From assembly GCA_903896505.1 (NCBI GenBank), contig CAITXU010000273.1, forward strand, positions 1 to 34,409: 34,409 nucleotides of DNA, written 5' to 3'. Source of the stretch: an uncultured Verrucomicrobiota bacterium. Lineage in GTDB: Bacteria > Verrucomicrobiota > Verrucomicrobiia > Limisphaerales > UBA9464. Both the position numbers and the translations under genes were made by a program. This document shows positions 23,357-33,600 of this stretch, piece after piece. Numbering within the stretch: position 1 is the first letter of the stretch; every line of letters begins with the position of its first letter. The notes beneath the pieces were generated by a model. That model did not search any database. It worked only from the letters and a program-made list of their open reading frames with translations, and had not been told where the DNA came from.

Positions 23357-24316
23357 ATGAGCTCTCTTCAATTTCCGTTCGACGTTCTGTCCCGCACCGG
23401 GGCGGCCGCGAGCCTTCCCGCCCCGGCGGTCATCCTCGACCAAGACCGCAAGCCGTTGACCAAGAAAGAGGTTTCGGCGGACCATCCCACCTGGTGCCCG
23501 GGATGTGGTGATTTTTCGGTTTTGGCGTTGTACTTCAAACTGATCGAACGCCGTAAAATCTGGCACGAAAAGATCACCACCGTGGCTGGCATTGGTTGCT
23601 CGAGCCGCTTCCCTTACTTTGTTCAGGCCCACGGAGCCCATTACATTCATGGACGGGCACTTCCGTTTGCCACGGGTGTCTCCCTCAGTCGTCCTGATTT
23701 GCATGTCTTTGTCTTCGGCGGAGACGGCGATGCCTTCTCGATCGGCGGCAACCATTTCGTTCATGCCGCCCGAAAAAACGTCAAGCTGACCTACGTGGTC
23801 ATGGACAACCAGGTGTACGGATTGACCAAGAAGCAGACGTCACCGACATCGCCGATTGGATACAAGTCCAAGACCGATATTTGGGGTGCAGCCGACCGGC
23901 CGCTCAACCCCATGAAGCTCGCCATCACCGCTGGGGCGACGTTTGTGGCCCGGACCACGGCGACCAACCCAAATCATGTCTTGGAAATGATGGAAGCCGC
24001 CATGGACCATGATGGCTTTAGTTTCGTGGAATGCCTAAGCGAGTGCGTCGAGTTTTACGAGGGCGCTTTTGATGCCGCCAACCCCCGGAAAGGTGGCAAG
24101 TTCGAGCTCATTTCCAAAGAGCACGACGTTACGGATGAGTACGCGGCCTACAAGCTCGCTGACGCGCCGTGGCCAGGGCAATTCGGTATTTTCTACAAGG
24201 CGGCGAAGCCGACCAAGAATCAAAACGAGGCCAAGATCATCTCCGATCATCGGGCCAAAGTCGCCGGACAGGCCGACTGGCAGATTCTGCAAAAGAGCTT
24301 CGACCGGATGAAGTAG
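23357..24316 (+). CDS. korB: 2-oxoacid:ferredoxin oxidoreductase, beta subunit
   Basis: 319 residues. The TPP-binding subunit shows HPTWCPGCGDFSVL near the start, GIGCSSRFPYF, and the Mg-TPP motif GGDGDAFSIGGNHFVHAARK followed by VVMDNQVYGLTKKQTSPTS. No ferredoxin-like 2x[4Fe-4S] insert is present, as expected for the Kor-type two-subunit enzyme; the nearby Cys residues of CPGC bind one cluster in this family. It is co-transcribed with korA and followed by a strong hairpin at 24323. Confidence 0.94.
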   Translation: MSSLQFPFDVLSRTGAAASLPAPAVILDQDRKPLTKKEVSADHPTWCPGCGDFSVLALYFKLIERRKIWHEKITTVAGIGCSSRFPYFVQAHGAHYIHGRALPFATGVSLSRPDLHVFVFGGDGDAFSIGGNHFVHAARKNVKLTYVVMDNQVYGLTKKQTSPTSPIGYKSKTDIWGAADRPLNPMKLAITAGATFVARTTATNPNHVLEMMEAAMDHDGFSFVECLSECVEFYEGAFDAANPRKGGKFELISKEHDVTDEYAAYKLADAPWPGQFGIFYKAAKPTKNQNEAKIISDHRAKVAGQADWQILQKSFDRMK

Positions 24317-24322
24317 TTGGTT

Positions 24323-24345
24323 GCGGGCCACCTTGCGTGGCCCGC
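24323..24345. terminator. Hairpin terminator between korB and apt
   Basis: A perfect 9-bp stem, GCGGGCCAC (24323-24331) and GTGGCCCGC (24337-24345), with a 5-base loop CTTGC sits 7 bases after the korB stop and between two convergent genes. The following T-tract is weak (CTCTGCTTTCC), so it may slow or stop transcription from both sides rather than be a classical intrinsic terminator. Confidence 0.75.
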
Positions 24346-24380
24346 CTCTGCTTTCCAATCTCTCGGTCGACTTGAATCCG

Positions 24381-24911
24381 CTAGTAGCGGATAAGAGAGT
24401 GAACCGGGGTGCCTGCGATTCGTAGGCGTCCCTCAAGGGCTTCCAGTTCGATTAAGAAGCCGGCTCCGACAATCTTTGCCTCCAGGCGGTTGAGGAGGTC
24501 GATGGCTGCGGCAGCCGTTCCGCCAGTAGCCAGGAGATCATCGAGCAACAAAACTCGCTCGCCCGGTAGAATGGCGTCCGTATGGATGGCGACGGTCGCT
24601 GAGCCGTATTCCAAATCGTAGCTCTGCTCGTGGGTATTCCAGGGGAGCTTGCCTTTCTTCCGAACTGGAATAAATCCGGCTCCCAACTTCACTGCGGCAG
24701 CGGCGGCGAAGATGAATCCTCGCGCATCGATGCCAATGATTTTGTCGACCGAACCCGCCGGAAACCCGGCCACGAGCAGGTCGATGGCACCTCGAAACAG
24801 GCGGGGATCGGCAAGGACGGGGGTGATGTCCTTGAATTGGATTCCCGGTTGGGGGAAATCAGGGACATTGCGAATGGCGGCTTCCAAATCGGCGGCGGTA
24901 ACGGTGGGCAT
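24381..24911 (-). CDS. apt: Adenine phosphoribosyltransferase
   Basis: 176 residues, normal length. It salvages adenine to AMP using PRPP. The PRPP motif is ERVLLLDDLLATGGTAAAA; IRNVPDFPQPGIQFKDITPVL at the start and GIDARGFIFAAAAAVKLG in the middle are standard Apt signatures, as is the base-contact region RKKGKLPWNT. It lies at the 3' end of the six-gene minus-strand run, 33 bases after gluQ. Confidence 0.97.
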   Translation of the reverse strand: MPTVTAADLEAAIRNVPDFPQPGIQFKDITPVLADPRLFRGAIDLLVAGFPAGSVDKIIGIDARGFIFAAAAAVKLGAGFIPVRKKGKLPWNTHEQSYDLEYGSATVAIHTDAILPGERVLLLDDLLATGGTAAAAIDLLNRLEAKIVGAGFLIELEALEGRLRIAGTPVHSLIRY

Positions 24912-24944
24912 CCACCCGCTTTGTGCCGACTGGAAAGCTCCGGG

Positions 24945-25811
24945 TCAAGTCCCTGCCAACGGGAAAAAGTGGACAAACCCCGGACGGGCGCGGAGTTCTT
25001 CCGGGGTCCAACCTGCCTGACGGAGACTTCGAAGACTCAGGGCATCGGCTCGCTTGGCCAGTCGAACCCCGTTGGTGTCGAACCAGAGGGGGCAGTGGTA
25101 GTAGGAGGGAGGCGTCAAACCAAGGGCGCGTGCCAGCAGTATCTGGCGGGCCGTAGAAATCAAGAGGTCCGCTCCCCGAACCACCTCGGTCATGGCCATG
25201 TCGCTATCATCGACAATACAGGCCAATTGGTAGCTGGGCAGTCCATCCTGCCGCCACACAATAAAATCGCCAAAGTCCTTTCCGGCGACGAGTGGCACCT
25301 TTCCCACTGCCCCATCGACAAACGAACATTCTTCTCCATCGGGAACCCGGAACCGCCAATTCGAGCGAATGGGTTCCCTCGAGTCCTTGTCGGGCAGGCA
25401 ATTCCGACATGTCCCGGGATAGATGGGCTCATCATCCGCCGCATGGGGGGCGCTTACCGCCGTCTGAACATCCCGGCGAGTGCAGCGACAGGGGTAAAGC
25501 CAACCGCCTTGGCGCAGTTTGGAAAAAGCCGCGGCATAGTGCGATTGTCGCTGACTCTGCCGGTAGGGACCGAAAGGACCACCAATATCCGGACCCTCGC
25601 TCCAGTCCATGCCAAACCACCGAAGGTCATCCATTTGGGCTTGTGCAAACTCAGGTCGGGCGCGGCTCGCATCGAGATCGTCGTCCCGGAGGACCAATGT
25701 TCCGTTGGCCATGCGCGCCCGCTCGAATGCCCACCAAAACGTCCGGGCATGTCCGAGGTGAAGATAGCCGGTGGGTGAAGGGGCCAGCCTCCCACGGTAA
25801 CCTGTTCTCAT
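24945..25811 (-). CDS. gluQ: Glutamyl-queuosine tRNA(Asp) synthetase
   Basis: 288 residues from the ATG at 25811 (MRTGYRGRLAPSPTGYLHLG). GluQRS is a truncated glutamyl-tRNA synthetase, catalytic domain only, that attaches Glu to queuosine-34 of tRNA-Asp. The HIGH-like motif is HLGH, and LAKRADALSLR corresponds to the KMSKS region. The zinc site typical of GluQRS is present: Cys-Arg-Cys followed about 20 residues later by Tyr-Pro-Gly-Thr-Cys. No anticodon-binding domain exists. The open frame extends upstream to 26087 but that part overlaps the SDR gene. It follows the SDR stop by 5 bases. Confidence 0.95.
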   Translation of the reverse strand: MRTGYRGRLAPSPTGYLHLGHARTFWWAFERARMANGTLVLRDDDLDASRARPEFAQAQMDDLRWFGMDWSEGPDIGGPFGPYRQSQRQSHYAAAFSKLRQGGWLYPCRCTRRDVQTAVSAPHAADDEPIYPGTCRNCLPDKDSREPIRSNWRFRVPDGEECSFVDGAVGKVPLVAGKDFGDFIVWRQDGLPSYQLACIVDDSDMAMTEVVRGADLLISTARQILLARALGLTPPSYYHCPLWFDTNGVRLAKRADALSLRSLRQAGWTPEELRARPGFVHFFPLAGT

Positions 25812-25816
25812 TGGCT

Positions 25817-26692
25817 TCAAGTATGGATCGGCTCGTTGCCGGCCAGCCAGGGACGAAAAGGGGGAAGGGGACGGCCCAGCCAACCTGCCAGTCTCTCGCA
25901 ATTTAATGAAACGTCCGGAGCGCGGGGCGGGCCGACATGATCGGCGAGGGTCACGGGGACAACCTGGGGACGGATCGCCGGATAATGGCGGGCGATCTCG
26001 GTGGCAATTTGCCACCGCGAGAGCCGCTCCGGCCCCGCCAAATGAACAACACCATGGTGTCCGGTGTGGATCAATTCCCAGGTCCAAAGGGCTGTCTCAC
26101 TGGCCGCAATCGGACAACGGTACTCATCCACGAAGGCCGGTACCGGACGTCCTGCCTTCCACCCGTTGACCATTTCCTCATTGAAGGAACGATCACCCGT
26201 CAGCGAATGACCATAGTTAAGCGACGTCCGGATTACCAGGGAGTTAGGATAGCGGCTGACGGCCTTTTCGGCTTCCCATTTGGTGTGACCGTAGACATTT
26301 ACCGGATGTGGCTTGTCGGTCTCGACATAACCGCCCTGAAGCCCATCAAACACGAGGTCGGAAGAAAAGAACACGAATCGCCCGGTCGACAGGCGATCGA
26401 TTAAACGGCAAGTGACCTCGACATTCTGGCGAAAGGCTTGAGCGGGGTCCGCCTGGCAGGCCCCCGTCCGACTCAACGCCGCACAATGGATGATCAACTC
26501 GGGACGTTCCCTTTCAAACAGTTGATCGACGTCGTGGGCATTCGCCAAATCCACCACCTGTCGGGTCAAAGCACGGACCCTCCATCCGGGGGCTGCTCCC
26601 GCTTCCGCTGCCTGGACCAGTTCATGACCGATCAACCCGGATGCGCCTGTGATCCACGCGAGGGGGAGATCGTTGGAATGAGACGTCGGCAT
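25817..26692 (-). CDS. RmlD-like NAD(P)-dependent sugar/nucleotide reductase (SDR)
   Basis: 291 residues from the ATG at 26692. The Rossmann motif TGASGLIGHEL is followed by LIIHCAALSRTGACQADP, FFSSDLVFDGLQGGYVET and the catalytic pair YGHTKWEAE (Tyr-x-x-x-Lys). These match the RmlD/dTDP-4-dehydrorhamnose reductase branch of extended SDRs. The rest of a rhamnose pathway is not in the window, so the substrate is uncertain. It sits between the LacI-family gene (19-base gap) and gluQ (5-base gap). The 32 upstream codons in frame are Pro-rich and overlap the preceding gene, so I excluded them. Confidence 0.88.
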   Translation of the reverse strand: MPTSHSNDLPLAWITGASGLIGHELVQAAEAGAAPGWRVRALTRQVVDLANAHDVDQLFERERPELIIHCAALSRTGACQADPAQAFRQNVEVTCRLIDRLSTGRFVFFSSDLVFDGLQGGYVETDKPHPVNVYGHTKWEAEKAVSRYPNSLVIRTSLNYGHSLTGDRSFNEEMVNGWKAGRPVPAFVDEYRCPIAASETALWTWELIHTGHHGVVHLAGPERLSRWQIATEIARHYPAIRPQVVPVTLADHVGPPRAPDVSLNCERLAGWLGRPLPPFRPWLAGNEPIHT

Positions 26693-26711
26693 TGCAGGGA
26701 CCGAAGGCGCT

Positions 26712-27725
26712 TCAGGGCTTGGGGGGCGGTCCGGAGCTGGCCCGAATGACCAACTCGGCTGCAAGACGACGCGATTCGGCAGGCTCACCTCGGAGAAGAC
26801 GGGCCATTAAATCCATGGCGATGGCTCCAAGGCGCAATTTCGGTTGGCGGACTGTCGTCAACGGTACCCGAAAATACTCGCTGACCAGGATGTTTCCAAA
26901 CCCGACCACGCTCAGGTCCTCGGGAAGTCGAAGCCCCTGATTCAGAAGCGCATCGGCAGCACCGATGGCAACCAGGTCATGGGCGCACTGAAGGGCGGTG
27001 GCCCCCGATCGGTCCTGGGCAAACTTCAGGGCGGCGGCGACCCCTTCCTCCAGGGTGGCTCCCGCATGGTAGACCAGCGAGTCTCCGTCGGTCAGGCCAG
27101 CTTCGCGACATGCCCGACGGTAGCCTTCAAGGCGTTCCTGAGCCCAGGGTGCCACCAGGGGACCAGCGAAAAACGCGATGCGCCGATGGCCTAATTCGAT
27201 GAGATGTCGGGTGGCAGCCTGACTGGCATTGATGTCGTCTGTTTCGACCGCAGTAAATTCCTGGCAAAATGGCGCCCGGTGTCCCAATAGGACAGTCGGA
27301 ATCTTTCGGGAAATGAGCTCCTGGTAGACCGGAGCAGTGGTTTCGTAACGGTACACCGGGCTGATGAAAATCCCGTCCACGCGACGCTGCATCAACCGTC
27401 GCAAGACGGCCTCCTCACGGTCGGGACGGTTCAGGGAATGCATCAAGATGAGGTGGTACCCCAGCTCAAATGCCCGCTCTTCCAGCGAATAGATGATACG
27501 GGCGTTGACCGGATTGGTGGTGGTGGAGAGGACCAAGCCCAGAAGCTGGGTCTTGCGACTGCGGAATCCCTGGGCGCTGATGTCCGGGACATAGCCCATA
27601 CGCTGCGCCAGTTCACGGATTCGAAGCTTGGTCGCTGCCGCCAGATCGGGTTGATCGCGTAGGGCCTTGCTCACGGTCATGGTTGAGACCCCTGCCGCCG
27701 CTGCGATATCTTTTAGTCGGACCAT
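26712..27725 (-). CDS. LacI-family transcriptional regulator
   Basis: 337 residues. The N-terminal helix-turn-helix is unmistakable: VRLKDIAAAAGVSTMTVSKA with the hinge region AQRMGYVPDISAQGFRSRKT. A periplasmic-binding-protein-like sensor domain follows, with LLGLVLSTTTNPVNARIIYS, DGIFISPVYRY, LGHRRIAFFAGP and SVVGFGNILVSEYFRVPLTT. Such proteins repress or activate sugar-use genes on binding an effector. No sugar transport or catabolic genes are in the window, so the target is unknown. It lies inside a run of housekeeping genes, 18 bases after nadK. Confidence 0.95.
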   Translation of the reverse strand: MVRLKDIAAAAGVSTMTVSKALRDQPDLAAATKLRIRELAQRMGYVPDISAQGFRSRKTQLLGLVLSTTTNPVNARIIYSLEERAFELGYHLILMHSLNRPDREEAVLRRLMQRRVDGIFISPVYRYETTAPVYQELISRKIPTVLLGHRAPFCQEFTAVETDDINASQAATRHLIELGHRRIAFFAGPLVAPWAQERLEGYRRACREAGLTDGDSLVYHAGATLEEGVAAALKFAQDRSGATALQCAHDLVAIGAADALLNQGLRLPEDLSVVGFGNILVSEYFRVPLTTVRQPKLRLGAIAMDLMARLLRGEPAESRRLAAELVIRASSGPPPKP

Positions 27726-27743
27726 GTTCGTGAAAAACTGCGC

Positions 27744-28628
27744 TTAGACGTTGGAACCGCTCCAGCCAAACTTTTCCCGAAGCGTTCCGAAAAAATTGGT
27801 TCCCTCCAGCCGGAGAAGTCGGACTGTCCGTGAGCTTCGCCGGATGGTGATGATATCGCCCTCGGAAAGTTCGGTCTGCTGCTGGCCGTCTGCGGCAAAT
27901 GTGGCAATCAAGCGGCTGCTCACCAGTTTGACCTTGAGAACCGCGTTCAAGTTGACCACCAGGGGGCGAATGCTGAGGGTATGAGGGCAAATGGGGGTCA
28001 GAATCAGGACTTCAGCATCCGGACTGACAATGGCACCACCGGCCGCCAGCGAGTAGGCGGTCGATCCGGTCGGTGAACTCGCAATCAAGCCGTCACAGCG
28101 ATACCGGGTCAGGAGTTCGTCATTGACGCTGACCTCCAGTTCGATCAATCGGGAGGTGAGTCCTCGTCCGATCACAAAATCATTGAGAGCGGACTGAATG
28201 GTCCTGCTGCTCCCGCATTCCAGTTGAGCTTCAATCAATGCCCGTTCATCCACAGTAAAAGCCCCGTGGCTGATCTTCTTGAGGGCGTCCGCCAGACGGT
28301 CTGATGGGACGGCGGTGAGGAATCCGAGATTGCCGGCATTGATCCCCAGGATCAGGACGGGCAAACCGGCAACCTCACGGGCAACCCGGAGCATGGTTCC
28401 GTCACCCCCAAAAACGAGGAGGAGATCACAATCCCGGGCCAGGTGCGCAATGCTTTCCGCCACCGGAATCGACGATTCGACGAACGAGGCCGTCACCGGG
28501 TCGCACGTCACGCGATGGTGGAGCGACTCCAACAACCCGATGGCCCGCCGGACGATGCGGGCGGCCGCAGGGCGGTCCGCATTCGCGACCAATCCAATGT
28601 GGCGGATAAGATGGGCAGTTTTCTTCAC
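27744..28628 (-). CDS. nadK: NAD kinase
   Basis: 294 residues with a GTG start. NadK phosphorylates NAD to NADP using ATP or polyphosphate. The key motifs are LLLVFGGDGTMLRVAREV, GINAGNLGFLTAV, ALNDFVIGRG and SPTGSTAYSLAAGG, in the usual order and spacing. Its start overlaps the tlyA stop by 4 bases (GTGA), an arrangement that couples their translation; nadK and tlyA are often neighbours in bacteria. Confidence 0.96.
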   Translation of the reverse strand: MKKTAHLIRHIGLVANADRPAAARIVRRAIGLLESLHHRVTCDPVTASFVESSIPVAESIAHLARDCDLLLVFGGDGTMLRVAREVAGLPVLILGINAGNLGFLTAVPSDRLADALKKISHGAFTVDERALIEAQLECGSSRTIQSALNDFVIGRGLTSRLIELEVSVNDELLTRYRCDGLIASSPTGSTAYSLAAGGAIVSPDAEVLILTPICPHTLSIRPLVVNLNAVLKVKLVSSRLIATFAADGQQQTELSEGDIITIRRSSRTVRLLRLEGTNFFGTLREKFGWSGSNV

Positions 28629-29410
28629 AACGAGCCGGTTTCCACCGACAACGCCCGCCGGGCCTCCTTGGACTCCAGCCAGACCAGAAATTCACGATTT
28701 CCAGCCGGACCGGGCAGGGGAGATTCGGTGACGCCCCGCCATCGTACCCCAGAAGCTTCCCGCCCGACAAATGCTTCCAACTCGGAAATCACCCGGGCAT
28801 GGATGGCCGGGTCCGTGATGACGCCCTCTCCCCGGTCCACTTCTTCCCGACCTGCCTCAAACTGCGGTTTGATCAACGCCACCACCGAACCGCGGGATGC
28901 CAGCAAACCCCACGCAGCGGGCAGGATCAATCGAAGGGAGATGAAGGAGCAATCGATACAGATGAGGTCAAACGGAATGAATCCGGGCCCAAATGATGTC
29001 GGAGTCAGGTGCCGTGCGTTGGTTTTCTCCATCACGACCACCCGGGGATCGGTTCGCAGTCGCCAGATCAATTGGCCCTGTCCAACATCCACCGCCCAGA
29101 CCCGGGCAGCTCCCCGCTGAAGCAGGCAATCGGTGAATCCTCCGGTGCTGGCCCCCATGTCGAGGGCCCGACGACCCGTTACTTCGAGTCCAAAATGAAC
29201 TAAGGCGTGCTCTAGTTTGCCTCCTCCGCGGCTTGCAAACCGTTCACCATGAACCACCTCCAAAACCGAGTCCAACGCCACTGACTCGCCGGCCTTTCGA
29301 CCCACCTGGCCATTGATGCGGACCTGGCCAGCCATGATCAACCGTTGGGCGCGGGTGCGGGATTCGCACAAGCCCCGGTCCACCAGTGCCTGGTCCAGTC
29401 GATGCTTCAC
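28625..29410 (-). CDS. tlyA: TlyA-family rRNA 2'-O-methyltransferase / putative hemolysin
   Basis: 261 residues, GTG start. An N-terminal S4 RNA-binding domain (RLDQALVDRGLCESRTRAQR, residues ~3-60) precedes an FtsJ-like SAM methyltransferase: GGGKLEHALVHFGL, ALDMGASTGGFTDCLLQRGA (SAM site), VWAVDVGQGQL and LICIDCSFISLRLILPA. Family members 2'-O-methylate 16S and 23S rRNA; 'hemolysin' is a historical name. It is the first gene of the six-gene minus-strand run and lies divergent from dprA. Confidence 0.94.
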   Translation of the reverse strand: MKHRLDQALVDRGLCESRTRAQRLIMAGQVRINGQVGRKAGESVALDSVLEVVHGERFASRGGGKLEHALVHFGLEVTGRRALDMGASTGGFTDCLLQRGAARVWAVDVGQGQLIWRLRTDPRVVVMEKTNARHLTPTSFGPGFIPFDLICIDCSFISLRLILPAAWGLLASRGSVVALIKPQFEAGREEVDRGEGVITDPAIHARVISELEAFVGREASGVRWRGVTESPLPGPAGNREFLVWLESKEARRALSVETGSL

Positions 29411-29545
29411 GGTCTCGGCGAAGGTTCATCCGCTGCGTCTTTGGTTCCAAGTGGAATCGGGGGCGATAAATTCGACTGAGGAAGTCACTGCGAGTTTAGA
29501 ACAGGAATTGCTTCACCTGGGTTCTTGGTGTTTCCTAAAACCTCG
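29411..29545. promoter_or_regulatory. Divergent promoter region tlyA / dprA
   Basis: A 135-base gap between genes transcribed in opposite directions; it should hold the promoter for the tlyA-apt run and the one for dprA. I see no convincing -35/-10 pair. A TTG at 29525 is in frame with dprA and could be read as an earlier start. Confidence 0.4.
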
Positions 29546-30652
29546 ATGGATGCCCGCGAAGCCTATATTGCCCTCAACCTGATTGAAAATGTCGGTCCGG
29601 CGCGGCTGCGGCATTTGGAGGAAGCATTCGGGGACCCGGTCTCCATTCTTCAGGCCAGTCGGAGTCGATTGTTGCAGGTGGAAGGCATTGGGGAAGAGAC
29701 AGCCACATCGATCTCGGAATGGCGGTCCAACGTGGACCTCGATGGCGAACTTCAACGTTCGGAGGAATTCGGCTGCCGGATTATTACCCGCATGGACCCG
29801 GAATACCCCTCGTCCCTGAAGGAAATCTATGATCCGCCCATTGTTCTTTATGTGAAAGGGGCGCTATTGCCGCAGGACAACCGGGGGGTGGCGGTGGTCG
29901 GCTCCCGTCAAACGACTTCTTACGGAATGGAAGTGGCCCGAAAGCTGGGCTACCAACTCGCCTATGCCGGAGTCACCGTCGTCAGCGGGGGAGCACGGGG
30001 AATCGACACCGGTGCCCACTTGGGTGCTTTGGCAGCAAAAGGGAGAACCATCGCCGTGCTTGGGACCGGCATCAATCTGGTCTTTCCGGCGGAGAATTCA
30101 GAGTTATTCCGGCGAATCCCGGAGTCGGGTGCCTTGGTGACCCAATTCCCCTTCAATCGGTCGGCCGACAAACAAAGTTTTCCGATTCGCAACCGCATCG
30201 TGGCTGGAATGACCATGGGAACGGTGGTGGTTGAGGCGAATCTGACCAGCGGTGCCTTGATCACCGCCAATTTTGCCACCGACTACGGACGTCAAGTGTT
30301 CGCCGTTCCCGGTCGAATTGATTCCCCTCGCAGCCGTGGCTGCCATGACTTGATCAAAAAAGGGGCGAAACTTTGCGAAGGTGTGGAGGATATCCTTTCG
30401 GAGTTTGAATACCTCTTCCCATCCATGCCGACATCGGCACCGGGACCAGGGTCATCAGCCCCTTTGACCGATAATGAACAGCGGGTTTTGGATGCGTTGG
30501 CCAATGGCGAGGAACAAAGTACCGATCAGGTCATCCATGCGACCGGTCTGGCTCCGGGTGCGGTTTCGGTTGCCTTGCTCAGTTTGGAACTGAAGCGCCG
30601 GGTGCAGCAACTTCCCGGTAAACTCTTTGTGCGGAGAGAAATCGTTCAGTAG
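29546..30652 (+). CDS. dprA: DNA processing protein DprA
   Basis: 368 residues from the ATG at 29546 (MDAREAYIALNLIENVGP). DprA protects incoming single-stranded DNA during natural transformation and loads RecA. An N-terminal SAM/HhH-like part (~1-80) leads to the Rossmann-like core: GVAVVGSRQTTSYGMEVARK, VVSGGARGIDTGAHLGAL, VLGTGINLVFPAEN, FPIRNRIVAGMTMGTVVVEA and VFAVPGRIDSPRSRGCHDLI. A C-terminal winged-helix DML1-like domain (~300-368) is also present. It is 9 bases from the next gene. Presence of dprA suggests, but does not prove, competence. Confidence 0.96.
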   Translation: MDAREAYIALNLIENVGPARLRHLEEAFGDPVSILQASRSRLLQVEGIGEETATSISEWRSNVDLDGELQRSEEFGCRIITRMDPEYPSSLKEIYDPPIVLYVKGALLPQDNRGVAVVGSRQTTSYGMEVARKLGYQLAYAGVTVVSGGARGIDTGAHLGALAAKGRTIAVLGTGINLVFPAENSELFRRIPESGALVTQFPFNRSADKQSFPIRNRIVAGMTMGTVVVEANLTSGALITANFATDYGRQVFAVPGRIDSPRSRGCHDLIKKGAKLCEGVEDILSEFEYLFPSMPTSAPGPGSSAPLTDNEQRVLDALANGEEQSTDQVIHATGLAPGAVSVALLSLELKRRVQQLPGKLFVRREIVQ

Positions 30653-30661
30653 CCTTGCAGC

Positions 30662-33600
30662 ATGTACTCGCTTCGGTTCTCCAAAGCCTGGGTGACAACT
30701 CTGGCCGTCCTCCTGGCCCTGGGGGGCATCCCCGCCCGGGGTGTCACCATCCCCGCCACCTACGCACTCCCGTCGTCCGCCGCTATTCTTTCGCAGCCTG
30801 GGTTCACCTGGCGAATCTCACAGGTCAATGAACCGAGTCCCGACCAACTGGCATGGAGCGAGGCCCAGTTGGCGGGATTCAAAGGGACGAACCAAGCCGA
30901 TATCAGCGCTCAAGGCGCTGCGGATGGTCCGGGGCGACGTTTGGTTCCGGCAACCGCGCCCATCGAGTTCACCATTTCCTCAACGATTAATCTCAGTACC
31001 ACCGATGGAGGAAGTCTCGGCCAGTTTGCACCCGACCTTCAGATGCCGGGGCTGCCTTCGGTGACCCAACGAAACGACAACATCGCTGCCCTTGTATTAA
31101 CCTACCTGGAGCTCCCCGTGGGCACGACCACCCTGGTGGTTAACAGTCAGGGAGGCTTTCGCCTCAACATCGGAGGGGTTGTTCCGATCGACGCGTTTGG
31201 TTCCACAGCGGTGACGGTGGGGGAATTCAATGGCACCCGGAGCGCTGGCGATACCCTTTGTCCCGTGACAGTCACCAAAGCGGGCCTGTATGCCGTCCGG
31301 CTATTGTTCGAACAGGGCACGGGCGATGCCCAGGTGGAGTTTTATTCTCAGGTGGTCTCAGGTGGGAGCACCAATGCCGTCCTGATCAATGATGTCGCCA
31401 ATGGCGGGTTGCGGGCCTTTCGATCGGTCCTCACCCAGGCAGCCGCTCCCTACGCTTCATCCCTCGTGCCACTTCCGGATGAAACCGGGGTTGCACCGCT
31501 TCCCACCGTCACCGCGACCCTCGTCGATGGTCCGACGGCGCTCGAAACGTCCAAGGTTTCGATGACCTTCGACGGACTGCCGGTCACACCCAAAATCACT
31601 CGTTCCGGTCGATTGACCACCGTGGCCTACTCTGTCCCAAGTCTCCTGGCGGCGGACTCATCCCACACGGCCACGGTCACGTACTTCGATGGAGCAGGCC
31701 TGGTCACCATTCCTTGGTCCTTCAGGTCGACGGGTGCGGTCACGTTGCCACCGGAGTCAGCGGTCAACCCCGACCCCACCCAACCGGGTTTCCAGTTCAA
31801 TCTCTTTGCCAACGCCACCAATCCCACCGGCGACACCGACGCAACCGAGAATGTGGAGTGGGCTTTGAATGGGCGACTGACCGACGGGGGCGGGAATCCC
31901 TTTCCGAACAACGCTGACATTTCGGCCGTCGGGGCTGCTTCCAGTCCGGCACCGGCGCTTTCCGTTTCGAACGCCCCTGCTGCTTTTGTCATACCCAAGG
32001 TCATTAACTTGGGAACGGGAGGTCTTGGAGAGTTTCCCGTCGACCAGCAAATCCCGGGGCTGCCCGCCACCGACGGAAGTACGGATGGAGTCGAGGCCGA
32101 AGTGTTGACCTATGTCCAACTCCCGACCGGATTGACCACTTTGGGAATTGGCACCCCGGATGTGTTCCATGTCTATGTCGGGTCTCGCGATTATACCCGG
32201 GCGGTGCAGGCGGGACGAAATCTTCGTACCGGCGGGGTCACCTATCCGGTGTATGTCTACGCGTCTCAAGCCGGGGTCTACCCTCTCCGGATCACCTGGA
32301 TTCATGGCACCGGTGATGCCGGATTGGAGCTCTACTCGGTGTCGACCAACGGCTCCAGGGTGCTGGTCAACGATGTTTCCAAAGGCGGACTGCCCGCATA
32401 CCGAGCCTTGGCCACTCCTTCGGCACCCTATGTGAAGTATGTGAGTCCACGTCCCGTCCTCCGGCAAGTAAACCTTCCAAGCGCCGACCTCATCGTCCGC
32501 ATTGCCGATGGGGACGTCCCGGTCGATGACACTTCGGTGGCGCTTTCGGTCGATGGATTCCCGGTCCCCTGGATCACCAACCGCGTTGGCGGAATCCTAG
32601 AAGTCGCGTGGCATCCCACCAACCTTTTCACACCGTCCGAGGTTCATCATGCCGTCCTGACCTACTCGATGACCAACGGAACCCCGGTGACCAACCAATG
32701 GGATTTCATGAACCTCAAGGCATTGTTCCTGCCGTTCACACTCTCGACCTTGTCGGATGATTTTGAGGGCTATGCGGCGGGCACGACCTTTCTTCCGGCG
32801 GTCTTCCCGCCCAACATGCCGACGAACCTCCCTCCCACGTCCAATCCACAAACGGGCATTCCGGGCATCACTTGGTCGACCCTGGATTTTACTGCGGTCG
32901 AGGACCAGGTGCTGCATGCGGCAGGTGATCTGACCGACCCTCAATCGAATTATTACCTCGGCTGGGTGGTGGCACCGTTGACCACCTTTTCGGCCATCGA
33001 GCTGGATGCATCGCAGGTTCTCGCCGGACAAAGCGTCAATGGCGCGGGGGTGGGGACCATCGCTTCCGGCAACGTGTTTATTGCTGAGTCGAACAATCGT
33101 TTGGACGGGGCACCCGGAGACAACACGGGGCAGGTGCAGTTTGCGACCAGCAAAGACTTTGATCTGTCCGGACTGGCGAATCCGGTATTGTCATGGTCTT
33201 CCATTTATAAACAGAGCCAAAATAGCCTCGGAGCCATCGAATACTCCGTCGATCAGGGTGTGACCTGGCTGCCAGTGATTTACTATTTGGACGGTGGCAG
33301 AATCGGGCGCGCCTCATCGGATATTGTCCTCCATTTCGACGGAACCCCTGATGCGTTGGCGACCTTTGGGCAGCGTCAATCCGACGTTCCTCGCTGGCGC
33401 GATGCCCTGGGTGTCTTGCGCGGACAAAACTACGGCGACGGGATCGCGGCCCCTGTCAGCCAGGATTTGGCACCGTATCTGGCCCCCCGCATTGCCGATG
33501 ATGGTTCCAATGGAAAGCGTGTGGAGGCGGTACGACTACCCCTGGCGGCCCACCAATCCCACGTGCGGCTGCGGTTGGCACAATTGGGTTCCGGCAGTTG

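Noticed and set aside
24323..24345. Riboswitch or small RNA at the korB-apt hairpin
   Set aside because: A single perfect stem between convergent genes is best explained as a transcription stop.
24630..25778. 382-codon open frame on the plus strand
   Set aside because: Antisense to apt and gluQ, both clearly identified.
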